From positions 1 through 54,149 of the forward strand of contig NZ_SNYL01000013.1 in assembly GCF_004363315.1 (NCBI RefSeq): a DNA stretch of 54,149 bases, written 5' to 3'. Of this stretch, positions 13,689 to 22,250 are shown one piece after another. This stretch comes from Tepidicella xavieri (GTDB taxonomy: Bacteria; Pseudomonadota; Gammaproteobacteria; Burkholderiales; Burkholderiaceae_C). The translations under genes and the position numbers were made by a program. The notes beneath the pieces were generated by a model that did not search any database, had not been told where the DNA came from, and worked only from the letters and a program-made list of their open reading frames with translations. How positions within the stretch are numbered: position 1 is the first letter of the stretch; each line of letters starts with the position of its first letter.

Positions 13689-14180
13689 ATGAATGAATAT
13701 TTACTGGACGCCATCGACCTTCGGCTGCTGAGCGCTCTGCAAGCCGACGCTGGGCAAAGCAATCACCGGCTGGCTGCCGACGGCGGCGTCTCGCCCGCCA
13801 CCAGCCTGCGGCGCATCCGGCGCCTCGAACGCCTGGGCATCATCGAGCGCCGGGTTGCCTTGCTGCACCCCCAGCGGCTGGCCGAGGCCGTGGGGCATGG
13901 CCTGACGGCCTTGGTGGAAGTGAGCCTGGACCGTCAAGGCGCCGAAGCCCTGGACGCCTTCGAGGCCCGCGCCATCGCCGAGCCGGCCGTGCGCCAGTGC
14001 TACCGCGTCAGCCCCGGGCCAGACTTCGTCCTCGTGGTGGCGGTGCGCGACATGCCGGCCTATCTGGCGCTGGCGCAGCGGCTTTTCACCGACGACGCCA
14101 ACGTGCGCAACGTCAAGGCGTTCTTCAGCCTGAAACGGGCCAAGTTCGACCCCTCACTGCCCTTGCCCGAGCCTGCCTGA
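13689..14180 (+). CDS. Lrp/AsnC-family transcriptional regulator
   Basis: 163-residue regulator: N-terminal winged helix-turn-helix (LDAIDLRLLSALQADAG, then SPATSLRRIRRLERLGII) and a C-terminal RAM/AsnC ligand-binding domain (about 65-150) that normally binds amino acids and controls oligomer state. The start is set at the ATG beginning MNEYLLDAIDLRL because family members begin just before this helix; an earlier in-frame ATG at 13620 would add 23 AT-rich residues. Neither start has a clear Shine-Dalgarno sequence. It diverges from glmS. The regulated pathway is unknown. Confidence 0.85.
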   Translation: MNEYLLDAIDLRLLSALQADAGQSNHRLAADGGVSPATSLRRIRRLERLGIIERRVALLHPQRLAEAVGHGLTALVEVSLDRQGAEALDAFEARAIAEPAVRQCYRVSPGPDFVLVVAVRDMPAYLALAQRLFTDDANVRNVKAFFSLKRAKFDPSLPLPEPA

Positions 14181-14300
14181 GCGTTCCAATGGCCCACTTG
14201 GCGGCCACTGCGCGCATAATTCTGGGAACCTCGGCCGGCGGGAAAGGTCGTTCCTTTCAACCTTTGTGTCCAACCGCGCCCGAAGAAGGAGGATTCCCGC

Positions 14301-14759
14301 ATGCCCTCGATGGCCCACGTCCGCCGTTTCATGACCGCCGCCGCCCTGGCGCTTGCCACGCTCACCCCCACCTGGGCCCAGGAGCTGGTGAGCGTGCGCA
14401 ACCCCAACGTCAACATGCGGGCCGGCCCGGGCACGAACACCGAGGTGCTGTGGAAACTCGCCCAGGGCTACCCGCTGCAAGTGCTGGAGCGCCGCGGCAA
14501 CTGGCTGCGCGTGCAGGACTTCGAGGGCGACCAGGGCTGGATCGCCGCCAGCGTCACCACCAATGTGCCGCACCATATCGTCAAAGGCACCCGCGTCAAC
14601 CTTCGCGCCGGCCCGGGCACGCAGCACGCCATCGTGGGCACGGTGAACTACGGCGACGTGCTGCGCACCACCCGGCGCCAAGGCGACTGGGTGCAAGTGC
14701 AGCACCCCAGCGGCCGCGGCACCGCCTGGATCGCCAGCAACCTGGTCTGGGGCTGGTAA
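14301..14759 (+). CDS. Secreted protein with two bacterial SH3 domains
   Basis: 152 residues. A signal peptide (MPSMAHVRRFMTAAALALAT, predicted cleavage after TWA) is followed by two SH3b repeats of about 60 residues, each with the N(V)NMRAGPGT / VNLRAGPGT signature and a GW(I) end. Such domains bind cell-wall peptides, so a periplasmic role in peptidoglycan recognition is likely, but there is no catalytic domain. GGAGG stands 10 bases before the ATG. It converges on glmU with a gap of 10 bp and no clear terminator. Confidence 0.85.
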   Translation: MPSMAHVRRFMTAAALALATLTPTWAQELVSVRNPNVNMRAGPGTNTEVLWKLAQGYPLQVLERRGNWLRVQDFEGDQGWIAASVTTNVPHHIVKGTRVNLRAGPGTQHAIVGTVNYGDVLRTTRRQGDWVQVQHPSGRGTAWIASNLVWGW

Positions 14760-14769
14760 CGCCCCTGGC

Positions 14770-16170
14770 TCAAGGCCGCTTCTTCTCGGGCCGCTTCCAG
14801 TTGGGAATGCTCGACTGCTTGGCCCGGGCCACGGTCAGGGCGCCGGGCGGCGTGTCTTTCGTGATGGTGGAACCGCCGCCTATCGTGCCGCCTGCCCCCA
14901 GCGTGACCGGGGCGACGAGCACGCAATTGCTGCCCACATGCACGTCGGCCTCGATGACGGTGCGATGCTTGTGGGCGCCGTCGTAATTGGCGGTGATGCT
15001 GCCCGCGCCATAGTTGACGCGCTCGCCCACGGTGGCATCGCCCAGATAGGCCAGGTGGTTGGCTTTGGCGCCAGTGGCCAGCGTGGCGTTTTTCACCTCC
15101 ACGAAATTGCCGATATGGACCTGCGGCCCCAGCACCGACCCTGGCCGCAACCGGGCAAACGGCCCCACCAGAGCCGACTCCCCCACCGTGACGCCCAGCC
15201 GCTCCCCATCGATGTGGGTGAACGGATGGATCACCGCGCCGGGTTCGATGCGGGCGTTCGCAATCACGCAGTGGGCACCGATGCGCACCCCGTCTCCCAG
15301 GAAGACCTCGCCTTCGAAGACGCAGTTCACATCGATCTCCACGTCCTGCCCGCAGCGCAGGCTGCCGCGCACATCCAGCCGCGCGGGGTCGGCCAGGCGC
15401 ACCCCATCGGCCATGAGCCGCTCGGCCACCCGCCGCTGAAAGGCACGCTCCAACTCGGCCAACTGGGCCGGGCTGTTCACGCCGGCCACCTGCACCGGGT
15501 CATCGATGCGGTACGCCACCACCGGCACGCCATCGGCCACGGCGAACTTCACCACATCGGTAAGGTAATACTCGCCCTGGGCATTGTGATTGTCCAGCCG
15601 CGCCAACCAGCCCCGCAGCAGCCGCGTCGGCACGGCCATGATGCCGCTGTAAATTTCGGTGATGCGGCGCTGCGCTTCGCTGGCGTCTTTGTGCTCGACG
15701 ATGGCGCGCACCTCATCGCCCTGCCCGCGCAAAATGCGCCCGTAGCCCGTCGGATCGGGCAAATCCAGCGTCAGCAGCGCCAGATGACGGCCCGCGCAAG
15801 CATCGAGCAGCGCCTGCAAGGTGGCCACTTCCGTGAGGGGCACATCGCCCGAGAGCACCAGCGTCACGCCGTCATCGGGCAGCGCCGGCATGGCCTGCTG
15901 CACCGCATGCCCGGTGCCCAACTGAGGTGATTGGCGCACGCAGCGCCAGGGCAAGCGCTGCTCATTCATCGCAGCCAGCGCCGCCTCCACCTGCTCGGCC
16001 TGGTGCCCGGTGACGATCACCGCCTGCCGCGCCCCAAGGCCCGCAGCCCGTTCAATGACATGCCCGAGCAACGCCTTGCCTGCCAAACGGTGCAACACCT
16101 TGGGGCGCGCGCTTTTCATGCGCGTGCCTTTGCCCGCCGCCATCACCACCACATCCACCGCCAATGTCAT
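14770..16170 (-). CDS. glmU: Bifunctional GlcNAc-1-P uridylyltransferase / GlcN-1-P acetyltransferase
   Basis: Catalyses the last two steps to UDP-GlcNAc. The N-terminal nucleotidyltransferase domain starts with the sugar-nucleotide signature VVMAAGKGTRMKSARPKVLH; the C-terminal half is a left-handed beta helix of hexapeptide repeats with the acetyltransferase region (FVEVKNATLATGAKANHLAYLG). The start ATG at 16168-16170 has AGGAGG immediately upstream; upstream in-frame codons lack this. 466 residues, normal for the family. The tail PEKKRP is basic. Diverges from panE. Confidence 0.96.
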   Translation of the reverse strand: MTLAVDVVVMAAGKGTRMKSARPKVLHRLAGKALLGHVIERAAGLGARQAVIVTGHQAEQVEAALAAMNEQRLPWRCVRQSPQLGTGHAVQQAMPALPDDGVTLVLSGDVPLTEVATLQALLDACAGRHLALLTLDLPDPTGYGRILRGQGDEVRAIVEHKDASEAQRRITEIYSGIMAVPTRLLRGWLARLDNHNAQGEYYLTDVVKFAVADGVPVVAYRIDDPVQVAGVNSPAQLAELERAFQRRVAERLMADGVRLADPARLDVRGSLRCGQDVEIDVNCVFEGEVFLGDGVRIGAHCVIANARIEPGAVIHPFTHIDGERLGVTVGESALVGPFARLRPGSVLGPQVHIGNFVEVKNATLATGAKANHLAYLGDATVGERVNYGAGSITANYDGAHKHRTVIEADVHVGSNCVLVAPVTLGAGGTIGGGSTITKDTPPGALTVARAKQSSIPNWKRPEKKRP

Positions 16171-16279
16171 CGATCCTCCTGCTGCTGCGGCACCCCAGGC
16201 GCCATGGGCTGGGATTATCGGATACGCAGGCGGCGTCACTTTGTTAAGCTGCGGATGTTTGAAGCCCATCTGAACGCCT

Positions 16280-17197
16280 ATGCGATTTGCCATCATGGGA
16301 GCCGGCGCGGTCGGCTGTTACTACGGCGGCATGCTCGCCCGCGCCGGTCACGACGTCACGCTGATCGGGCGGCCGGCGCATGTACAGGCCATCCAGCAGC
16401 AGGGATTGCGCCTGCAGACACGCGACTGGACCGAGCGCATCGCCCTGCAGGCCACGACCGATGCCAATGGCGTGGCCAGTGCCGACGTGGTGCTGTTCTG
16501 CGTCAAGTCCACCGACACCGAAACCGCTGGCGCCCAAATGCGCCCGCATCTGAGCCCCCAGGCCACGGTCTTGAGCCTGCAAAACGGCGTGGACAACGCC
16601 CCCCGCCTGGCCGCCGTGCTGGGTCGGCCGGTGATCCCAGCGGTAGTGTACGTGGCCAGCGGTATGGCCGGCCCGGGACACGTGCAGCACCACGGGCGGG
16701 GCGAGCTCGTCATCAGCCCTTACCCCGATGCAGACGCCTTCATCGCGGCCTGCGCCCAAGCCGGCATCGGCGTGACGGTGAGCGAAGAGGTGCAAGGCGC
16801 GCTCTGGGCCAAGCTGATCATCAATTGTGCTTACAACGCTCTGTCGGCGCTCACGCAGTTGCCCTATGCCCGCCTGGTTCAGCTCGAAGGCATGTGGGCG
16901 GTGATGCGCGACATCGAGCGCGAATGCTTGGCCGTGGCCGCGGCCGAAGGCGTGGCGGTGCCCGGCGACACCTGGGCCGCCATCGAAGGCATCGCCCAGA
17001 GCATGGCCACGCAGTTGTCCTCCACCGCGCGCGACCTGATGCGCGGCCACCCAAGCGAGATCGACCACATCAATGGCTACGTGATCCGGCGCGCCGAGGC
17101 ACATGGCCTGCCCGTGCCGGCCAACCGGCTCCTGCACGCCCTGGTGCGTGCCCGCGAGGCCGGACACCCGCCGATGCCCACCGCTTCCGCGCCATAA
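16280..17197 (+). CDS. panE: 2-dehydropantoate 2-reductase (ketopantoate reductase)
   Basis: NADPH-dependent reduction of ketopantoate to pantoate for coenzyme A synthesis. It begins MRFAIMGAGAVGCYYGG, the GxGxxG Rossmann motif, and has the conserved Lys of the C-terminal ApbA domain in ALWAKLIINCAYNALSAL (Lys near 176) and an S/D-type DHINGYVIRRAEAHG near the end. 305 residues, normal length. The Shine-Dalgarno sequence is weak. Several ketoacid reductases share this fold, so the substrate is inferred from the family. Confidence 0.85.
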   Translation: MRFAIMGAGAVGCYYGGMLARAGHDVTLIGRPAHVQAIQQQGLRLQTRDWTERIALQATTDANGVASADVVLFCVKSTDTETAGAQMRPHLSPQATVLSLQNGVDNAPRLAAVLGRPVIPAVVYVASGMAGPGHVQHHGRGELVISPYPDADAFIAACAQAGIGVTVSEEVQGALWAKLIINCAYNALSALTQLPYARLVQLEGMWAVMRDIERECLAVAAAEGVAVPGDTWAAIEGIAQSMATQLSSTARDLMRGHPSEIDHINGYVIRRAEAHGLPVPANRLLHALVRAREAGHPPMPTASAP

Positions 17198-17243
17198 TGG
17201 CTCCGTCGGCAGCCTGCCCTAGCCCCATGCCCCGAGGAGTCCC

Positions 17244-18176
17244 ATGTCTGAACAACGCTTCCGCCTCGTCACCCGCAGCGATTTCGACGGCCTGGTCTGC
17301 GCCGTGCTGCTCAACGAACTGAATCTCATCGACGACATCCTCTTTGTCCACCCCAAGGATATGCAAGACGGCAAAGTCGCCATCACCGGGCGCGACATCA
17401 CCACCAACCTGCCTTACGTCCCGGCGGCGCACCTGGCGTTCGACCACCACGCGTCCGAGACGCTGCGCAACACAGGCGAACGCCCCAACCACATCATCGA
17501 CGCCACCGCCCCCTCGGCAGCGCGTGTGGTGTACCGCCACTACGGCGGCAAAGCCGCATTTCCCCGCATCAGTGACGACATGATGGAGGCGGTGGACAAA
17601 GCCGACTCGGCCCAGTTCAGCATCGACGACATCCTCCACCCCCAGGGCTGGGTACTGCTCAACTACCTGATGGACTCGCGCACCGGCCTGGGGCGCTTTC
17701 GCAACTTCCGCATCAGCAACTACCAGCTGATGATGGATTTGATCAAATACTGCCGCGACCACACGATCGAGGAAATCCTCGCCTTGCCCGATGTGCAGGA
17801 ACGCGTGATGCTCTACCGCGAACACGAGGACAAAGCCAAGGCACAGATCCGCCGTTGCGCCACGGTGCACGGCAATTTGGTGGTGCTGGACTTGCGACAG
17901 GAAGAAACCATCTGGGCCACCAACCGCTTCATGATCTATGCCTTGTTCCCCCAAACCAATATCTCCATTCACGTGATGTGGGGGCTTCAAAAGCAGAACA
18001 CCGTACTGGCCACCGGCAAATCCATCATTGACCGCAGCTCGCGCACCCATGTGGGCGAACTGATGCTGGCCTATGGCGGGGGTGGCCACGAAGCCGCCGG
18101 CACCTGCCAAGTGGACAACGACCGCGCCGACGCCGTGCTGCAAGAGCTCATCACCCGCATCAATCGGGACGGCTGA
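17244..18176 (+). CDS. DHH-family phosphoesterase (exopolyphosphatase-like)
   Basis: 310 residues. N-terminal DHH domain with RSDFDGLVCA (motif I), RDITTN, and FDHHASET (motif III, the eponymous DHH); C-terminal DHHA1-type domain ending YGGGGHEAAGTCQV. These Asp and His residues bind two metal ions for phosphoester hydrolysis. Family members include nanoRNases, RecJ, cyclic-dinucleotide phosphodiesterases and pyrophosphatases; many betaproteobacterial homologues are named exopolyphosphatases without proof. Strong GAGGAG ribosome binding site. Same strand as panE and purU, with 46- and 61-bp gaps. Confidence 0.82.
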   Translation: MSEQRFRLVTRSDFDGLVCAVLLNELNLIDDILFVHPKDMQDGKVAITGRDITTNLPYVPAAHLAFDHHASETLRNTGERPNHIIDATAPSAARVVYRHYGGKAAFPRISDDMMEAVDKADSAQFSIDDILHPQGWVLLNYLMDSRTGLGRFRNFRISNYQLMMDLIKYCRDHTIEEILALPDVQERVMLYREHEDKAKAQIRRCATVHGNLVVLDLRQEETIWATNRFMIYALFPQTNISIHVMWGLQKQNTVLATGKSIIDRSSRTHVGELMLAYGGGGHEAAGTCQVDNDRADAVLQELITRINRDG

Positions 18177-18237
18177 TCGCCTCACCGACCGGCCTGGGGG
18201 CGGCGACCCACCCCAGACCCTGCGACAATCCGCATCC

Positions 18238-19086
18238 ATGAATGCGACCTATGTCTTGACCCTGTCCTGCAAGGACAAACCCGGCATCGTGCATGCGGTG
18301 TCGGGCTTTTTGCTGGAACACGGCGGCAACATCGAGGAAGCCGCCCAGTACAACGACCACGACACCGGCCTGTTCTTCATGCGGGTGCAGTTCGTCTGCG
18401 ACCGGCTGCCCGCTGCCGAATTGCGCCAGCAGGTACAAACGTTTGCCGAGAGCCACGCCATGCAATGGGGCCTGCACCCCTGGCACGAGCCCATGCGCAC
18501 CGTGCTCATGGTCAGTCAGCAAGGCCACTGCCTCAACGACCTGCTGTTCCGCTGGAAAACCGGCCTGCTGCGGCTGGACATCCGCGCCATCATCAGCAAC
18601 CACCGGGATTTCTACCAACTCGCGGCCAGCTACGACATTCCCTTTCACCATCTGCCCGTGACCCCGTCCAACAAGGCCCAGGTCGAAGCCCGCCAGCTCG
18701 AAATCATCGAGCAGGAGCAGGCCGAGCTGGTGGTGCTGGCACGCTACATGCAGATTCTTTCCGACGGCATGTGTGAGCGGCTGCAGGGGCGTGCCATCAA
18801 CATCCACCACAGCTTCCTGCCCAGCTTCAAGGGCGCCAAGCCCTATTACCAGGCCCACGACCGGGGCGTCAAGCTGATCGGCGCCACCGCCCACTACGTG
18901 ACCGAGGACCTGGACGAAGGCCCCATCATCGAGCAGGACGTGGCCCGCGTGGACCACAGCATGACGGTGGAAGACCTCACTGCCATCGGACGCGACACCG
19001 AAAGCCAGGTGCTGGCCCGCGCCGTGAAGTGGCACAGCGAGCACCGCGTGCTGCTCAACGGCCACAAGACCGTGGTGTTCCGCTGA
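18238..19086 (+). CDS. purU: Formyltetrahydrofolate deformylase
   Basis: Hydrolyses 10-formyl-THF to THF and formate, balancing one-carbon pools and supplying formate for purine synthesis. An N-terminal ACT domain (YVLTLSCKDKPGIVHAVSGF) is followed by the formyltransferase-like domain with INIHHSFLPSFKGAKPY and ATAHYVTEDLDEGPIIEQD, which carry the catalytic Asn, His and Asp. 282 residues, normal. The stop overlaps the ribosome binding site of the LysR gene that follows, suggesting a shared transcript. Confidence 0.95.
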   Translation: MNATYVLTLSCKDKPGIVHAVSGFLLEHGGNIEEAAQYNDHDTGLFFMRVQFVCDRLPAAELRQQVQTFAESHAMQWGLHPWHEPMRTVLMVSQQGHCLNDLLFRWKTGLLRLDIRAIISNHRDFYQLAASYDIPFHHLPVTPSNKAQVEARQLEIIEQEQAELVVLARYMQILSDGMCERLQGRAINIHHSFLPSFKGAKPYYQAHDRGVKLIGATAHYVTEDLDEGPIIEQDVARVDHSMTVEDLTAIGRDTESQVLARAVKWHSEHRVLLNGHKTVVFR

Positions 19087-19099
19087 AGGAGTGGCAACC

Positions 19100-19984
19100 G
19101 TGGCCGCCCGCATCCCGCCCATCCAGTGCCTGCTGACCTTCGAGGCGTTGGCGCGGCTGCGCAGCGTCACGCAGGCGGCCGAGGAACTGTGCGTCACGCC
19201 CAGCGCAGTGAGCCATCGGGTCAAGCAGTTGGAGCAGACACTCGGGGTCAAGCTGTTCGGGCGGGCGGATTTTTCCCTGACCACCGAAGGCATTGAATAC
19301 CTGGCCCATGTGCGCGAAGGCCTGGCCTCGCTGCAACGCTTCCCCAGCCGCCAGGCCAACCCGGGCCGGCGCAAGCTGCGGCTGGCCATCACCCCGACCT
19401 TCGCGCGTTCCATCGTCATGCCCCGCCTCAAGCAATTTGCCGAGGCATACCCCGAAATCGACCTGACACTGCAAGTCAGCATCCCACTGCTGGACGTGGT
19501 GGCCGAAGACGCGGATCTCACCATCCGCTACGGCACCGGCCGCTACGCCGACGTGGAGCATCTGTGCCTGATGAAGGACGTGGTCACGCCACTGGCATCC
19601 CCCTCGTTCGTGCGTGAGCACGGGCCGTTCGAGGCCCCAGAAGACCTCGAAGGCGTGCCACTGCTGCGCAGCCCGCTGGAGCCGTGGCGCACCTGGTTTG
19701 CCGCCAACCACCTGGACTGGCCCGAGCCGAATGACGGCTCGCAGTTCAACGACATCGGCCTGATGTGCGATGGCGCCGCCGCGGGCATGGGGGTGGCGCT
19801 GGTGCGGCACCGGCTGGGCGCCCCTTGGCTGGAAAACGGCTCGCTGGTGCGGCTGGGCGACTCCGAGGCCTTCCGCACCCCGGTGCCCAGCCCTCACGCC
19901 CATTACCTGTGCTGGCGCACCGGGACGATGGAGCGCTGGGAGTGCGCCGCGTTTGCGGAATGGCTGCGCAAAGCGCTGGACTGA
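19100..19984 (+). CDS. LysR-family regulator, GcvA-like
   Basis: 294 residues. N-terminal helix-turn-helix (AARLRSVTQAAEEL type, then TPSAVSHRVKQLEQTLGVKLF) and a C-terminal substrate-binding-like effector domain with the GcvA-type features TIRYG and GAAAGMGVALV. The GTG at 19100 is chosen because AAGGAG lies 8 bases upstream (19086-19091); a GTG at 19091 overlaps that site. Directly downstream of purU. GcvA controls glycine cleavage in enterobacteria, so a link to one-carbon metabolism is a fair inference, not shown. Confidence 0.85.
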   Translation: MAARIPPIQCLLTFEALARLRSVTQAAEELCVTPSAVSHRVKQLEQTLGVKLFGRADFSLTTEGIEYLAHVREGLASLQRFPSRQANPGRRKLRLAITPTFARSIVMPRLKQFAEAYPEIDLTLQVSIPLLDVVAEDADLTIRYGTGRYADVEHLCLMKDVVTPLASPSFVREHGPFEAPEDLEGVPLLRSPLEPWRTWFAANHLDWPEPNDGSQFNDIGLMCDGAAAGMGVALVRHRLGAPWLENGSLVRLGDSEAFRTPVPSPHAHYLCWRTGTMERWECAAFAEWLRKALD

Positions 19985-20009
19985 GCGCCGGCGCGCCGCG
20001 CATCCCCCT

Positions 20010-20432
20010 TCACTCGATGGCCAGCCGCTGCCCGGCACGCCCACGCTTCTTGGGCAAAGTGAGCTTGAGCACGCCGTTGTCGTACTTGGCCTTGGCGCTT
20101 TCTTCGTCGATTTCCACCGGCAACTGGAAGCTGCGCGCCACCGAGCCGTAGTAGCGCTCGCTGCGCAGCACCTTCTCGTTGGAGGTCTGGGCGTCCATCT
20201 GGCGCACCTCGGCGCGCAAGGTCACGATGCTGCCATCGATGGTCACCTGGATGTCATCGCGCGAGACGCCGGGAATTTCCGCCTCGACGATGTAGGCATC
20301 GGGATTCTCTTTCACATCGACTTTGATGGACTGCGGCAGGGGGTCGCCATGCAAAGGCTTGATGAAGAAGCCAGGCGCCATGTCTTTGAAGAACTCGTCG
20401 AACAGGCTGCCACGGGGAATCAGATTGCTCAT
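20010..20432 (-). CDS. Hsp20/alpha-crystallin small heat-shock protein
   Basis: 140-residue ATP-independent chaperone that holds unfolding proteins. The alpha-crystallin domain spans about 38-130 (IKVDVKENPDAYIVEAEIPGVSRDDIQV ... GSVARSFQLP ... YDNGVLKLTLPKK). The GVLKLTLPK motif is diagnostic, followed by a short tail. The ATG at 20430-20432 has AGGAGT 6 bases upstream. A heat-shock promoter candidate lies about 75-100 bp upstream. Confidence 0.93.
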   Translation of the reverse strand: MSNLIPRGSLFDEFFKDMAPGFFIKPLHGDPLPQSIKVDVKENPDAYIVEAEIPGVSRDDIQVTIDGSIVTLRAEVRQMDAQTSNEKVLRSERYYGSVARSFQLPVEIDEESAKAKYDNGVLKLTLPKKRGRAGQRLAIE

Positions 20433-20506
20433 GGAACACTCCTCATGTGAAATGACACCACAACCATCGCGACGCCCACGGCCGTGGGCCGTTCGCGCTG
20501 ACATGC

Positions 20507-20535
20507 ACATGATGACGCGCCCCACCATTTTCAAG
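20507..20535 (-). promoter_or_regulatory. Candidate RpoH (sigma-32) promoter of hsp20
   Basis: On the minus strand CTTGAAA (complement of 20529-20535) is a perfect sigma-32 -35 element, followed after 14 bases by CATCATGT (20507-20514), matching 5 of 7 defined positions of CCCCATNT. The leader that follows contains a 14-bp perfect palindrome (CCCACGGCCGTGGG, 20475-20488) which could form a hairpin. Confidence 0.5.
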
Positions 20536-20666
20536 AGGCGGGCACCGCACCGAAAAGCCCTTCGGCCACGCGGCTTGATCCACGTCAAACCGGCCGATCG
20601 GGGATTCACAAGCGGCTGCAGGATTTTTCAACCCCGCCAGCGCCCAGCCGCTCTACACTGAGCGCC

Positions 20667-22169
20667 ATGAACGCTCCCATCCATGCCCCCGAAGCGCAGG
20701 TGATGCAGCGCGCCGCCCGCCAGGCCGAAGTGGTTCGGGCCCTGGGTGCCGTGCTGCCGCCGCACGCCCTGCTGTTCACCGACGAACAAACCACGCCCTA
20801 CGAGTGCGACGGCCTGACCGCCTACCGCCAGCGTCCGCTGGCCGTGGCCCTGCCCGACACCGAGGATCAGGTGGCCGCCGTCTTGCGCGCCTGCCATGCC
20901 TTGGGCGTGCCCGTGGTGGCCCGCGGTGCTGGCACCGGGCTGTCTGGCGGGGCCATGCCTCACCCCATGGGCGTGACGCTGAGCCTGGCCAAGTTCAACC
21001 GCATCCTCGCCATCGACCCGCTGTCGCAGACCGCCGTGGTGCAGGCCGGGGTGCGCAATCTGGCCATCAGTGAAGCCGCTGCCCCCCATGGCCTGTATTA
21101 CGCGCCCGACCCGAGCAGCCAGATCGCCTGCACCATCGGCGGCAACGTGGCCGAAAACTCCGGCGGGGTGCATTGCCTCAAGTACGGCCTGACGGTACAC
21201 AACGTGTTGAAGGTGCGCGGCTACACCGTCGAGGGCGAACCCGTGACTTTTGGCTGCGACGCGCTGGACGCCCCGGGGCTGGACCTGCTTGCCCTGCTCA
21301 TTGGCAGCGAAGGCATGCTGGCCGTGGTCACGGAAGTCACCGTCAAACTCGTGCCCAAGCCGCAGCTGGCCCGCTGCATCATGGCCAGCTTCGACGATGT
21401 GCGCCGAGCCGGCGATGCGGTGGCCGCCGTGATTGCCGCAGGCATCATCCCGGCCGGGCTGGAGATGATGGACAAGCCCATGACCGCCGCGGTGGAGGAC
21501 TTCGTCCATGCCGGCTACGACCTGACCGCCGAAGCCATTTTGCTGTGCGAATCCGACGGCACCCCTGAGGAAGTGGCCGAAGAGATCGACCGCATGAGCG
21601 CCGTGCTGCGCCAAGCGGGGGCGACGGCCATTGCCGTCAGCCGCGACGAGGCCGAGCGGCTGCGCTTCTGGAGCGGGCGCAAAAACGCCTTTCCCGCCAG
21701 CGGCCGCATCAGCCCGGACTACATGTGCATGGATTCCACCATCCCGCGCAAGCGGCTCGCCGACATCCTCATCGCCATCGCGCAGATGGAAAAGACATAC
21801 GGCCTGCGCTGCGCCAACGTGTTCCATGCGGGCGACGGCAACCTGCATCCGTTGATCCTGTTCGACGCCAACGACCCGGACCAGCTGCGCCGCGCCGAGT
21901 TGTTCGGGGCCGACATTCTGGAGACCAGCGTGGCCATGGGCGGCACCGTGACCGGCGAGCACGGCGTGGGCGTGGAAAAGCTCAACAGCATGTGCGTGCA
22001 ATTCAGCGCCGAAGAAAACGAGCAGATGTTCGCCATCAAACGCGCCTTCGACGCCCAGGAACTGCTCAACCCGGGCAAGGTCATCCCGACGCTGCACCGC
22101 TGCGCCGAATACGGCAAGATGCTGGTGCGCGGCGGCCAACTGCCGCACCCGGAATTGCCACGCTTCTGA
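20667..22169 (+). CDS. FAD-linked oxidase, GlcD-like (glycolate/lactate dehydrogenase type)
   Basis: 500-residue flavoprotein of the FAD_binding_4 / FAD-oxidase C family. The FAD site shows VPVVARGAGTGLSGGAMP and IGGNVAENSGGVHCLKYGLT; the C-terminal domain has NVFHAGDGNLHPLILFD and TGEHGVGVEKL, typical of glycolate oxidase subunit GlcD and D-lactate dehydrogenases. It oxidises a 2-hydroxy acid. glcE and glcF are not next to it, so either they are elsewhere or this is a stand-alone paralogue. Divergent from hsp20. Confidence 0.88.
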   Translation: MNAPIHAPEAQVMQRAARQAEVVRALGAVLPPHALLFTDEQTTPYECDGLTAYRQRPLAVALPDTEDQVAAVLRACHALGVPVVARGAGTGLSGGAMPHPMGVTLSLAKFNRILAIDPLSQTAVVQAGVRNLAISEAAAPHGLYYAPDPSSQIACTIGGNVAENSGGVHCLKYGLTVHNVLKVRGYTVEGEPVTFGCDALDAPGLDLLALLIGSEGMLAVVTEVTVKLVPKPQLARCIMASFDDVRRAGDAVAAVIAAGIIPAGLEMMDKPMTAAVEDFVHAGYDLTAEAILLCESDGTPEEVAEEIDRMSAVLRQAGATAIAVSRDEAERLRFWSGRKNAFPASGRISPDYMCMDSTIPRKRLADILIAIAQMEKTYGLRCANVFHAGDGNLHPLILFDANDPDQLRRAELFGADILETSVAMGGTVTGEHGVGVEKLNSMCVQFSAEENEQMFAIKRAFDAQELLNPGKVIPTLHRCAEYGKMLVRGGQLPHPELPRF

Positions 22170-22250
22170 ACGGCCCCGCAACGGCGGCCTGAGGGCTGCG
22201 GCCATCGCGCCGGCCAAGGCGCGGCCGGTCCAATCGGGTACAGTTGCCCC

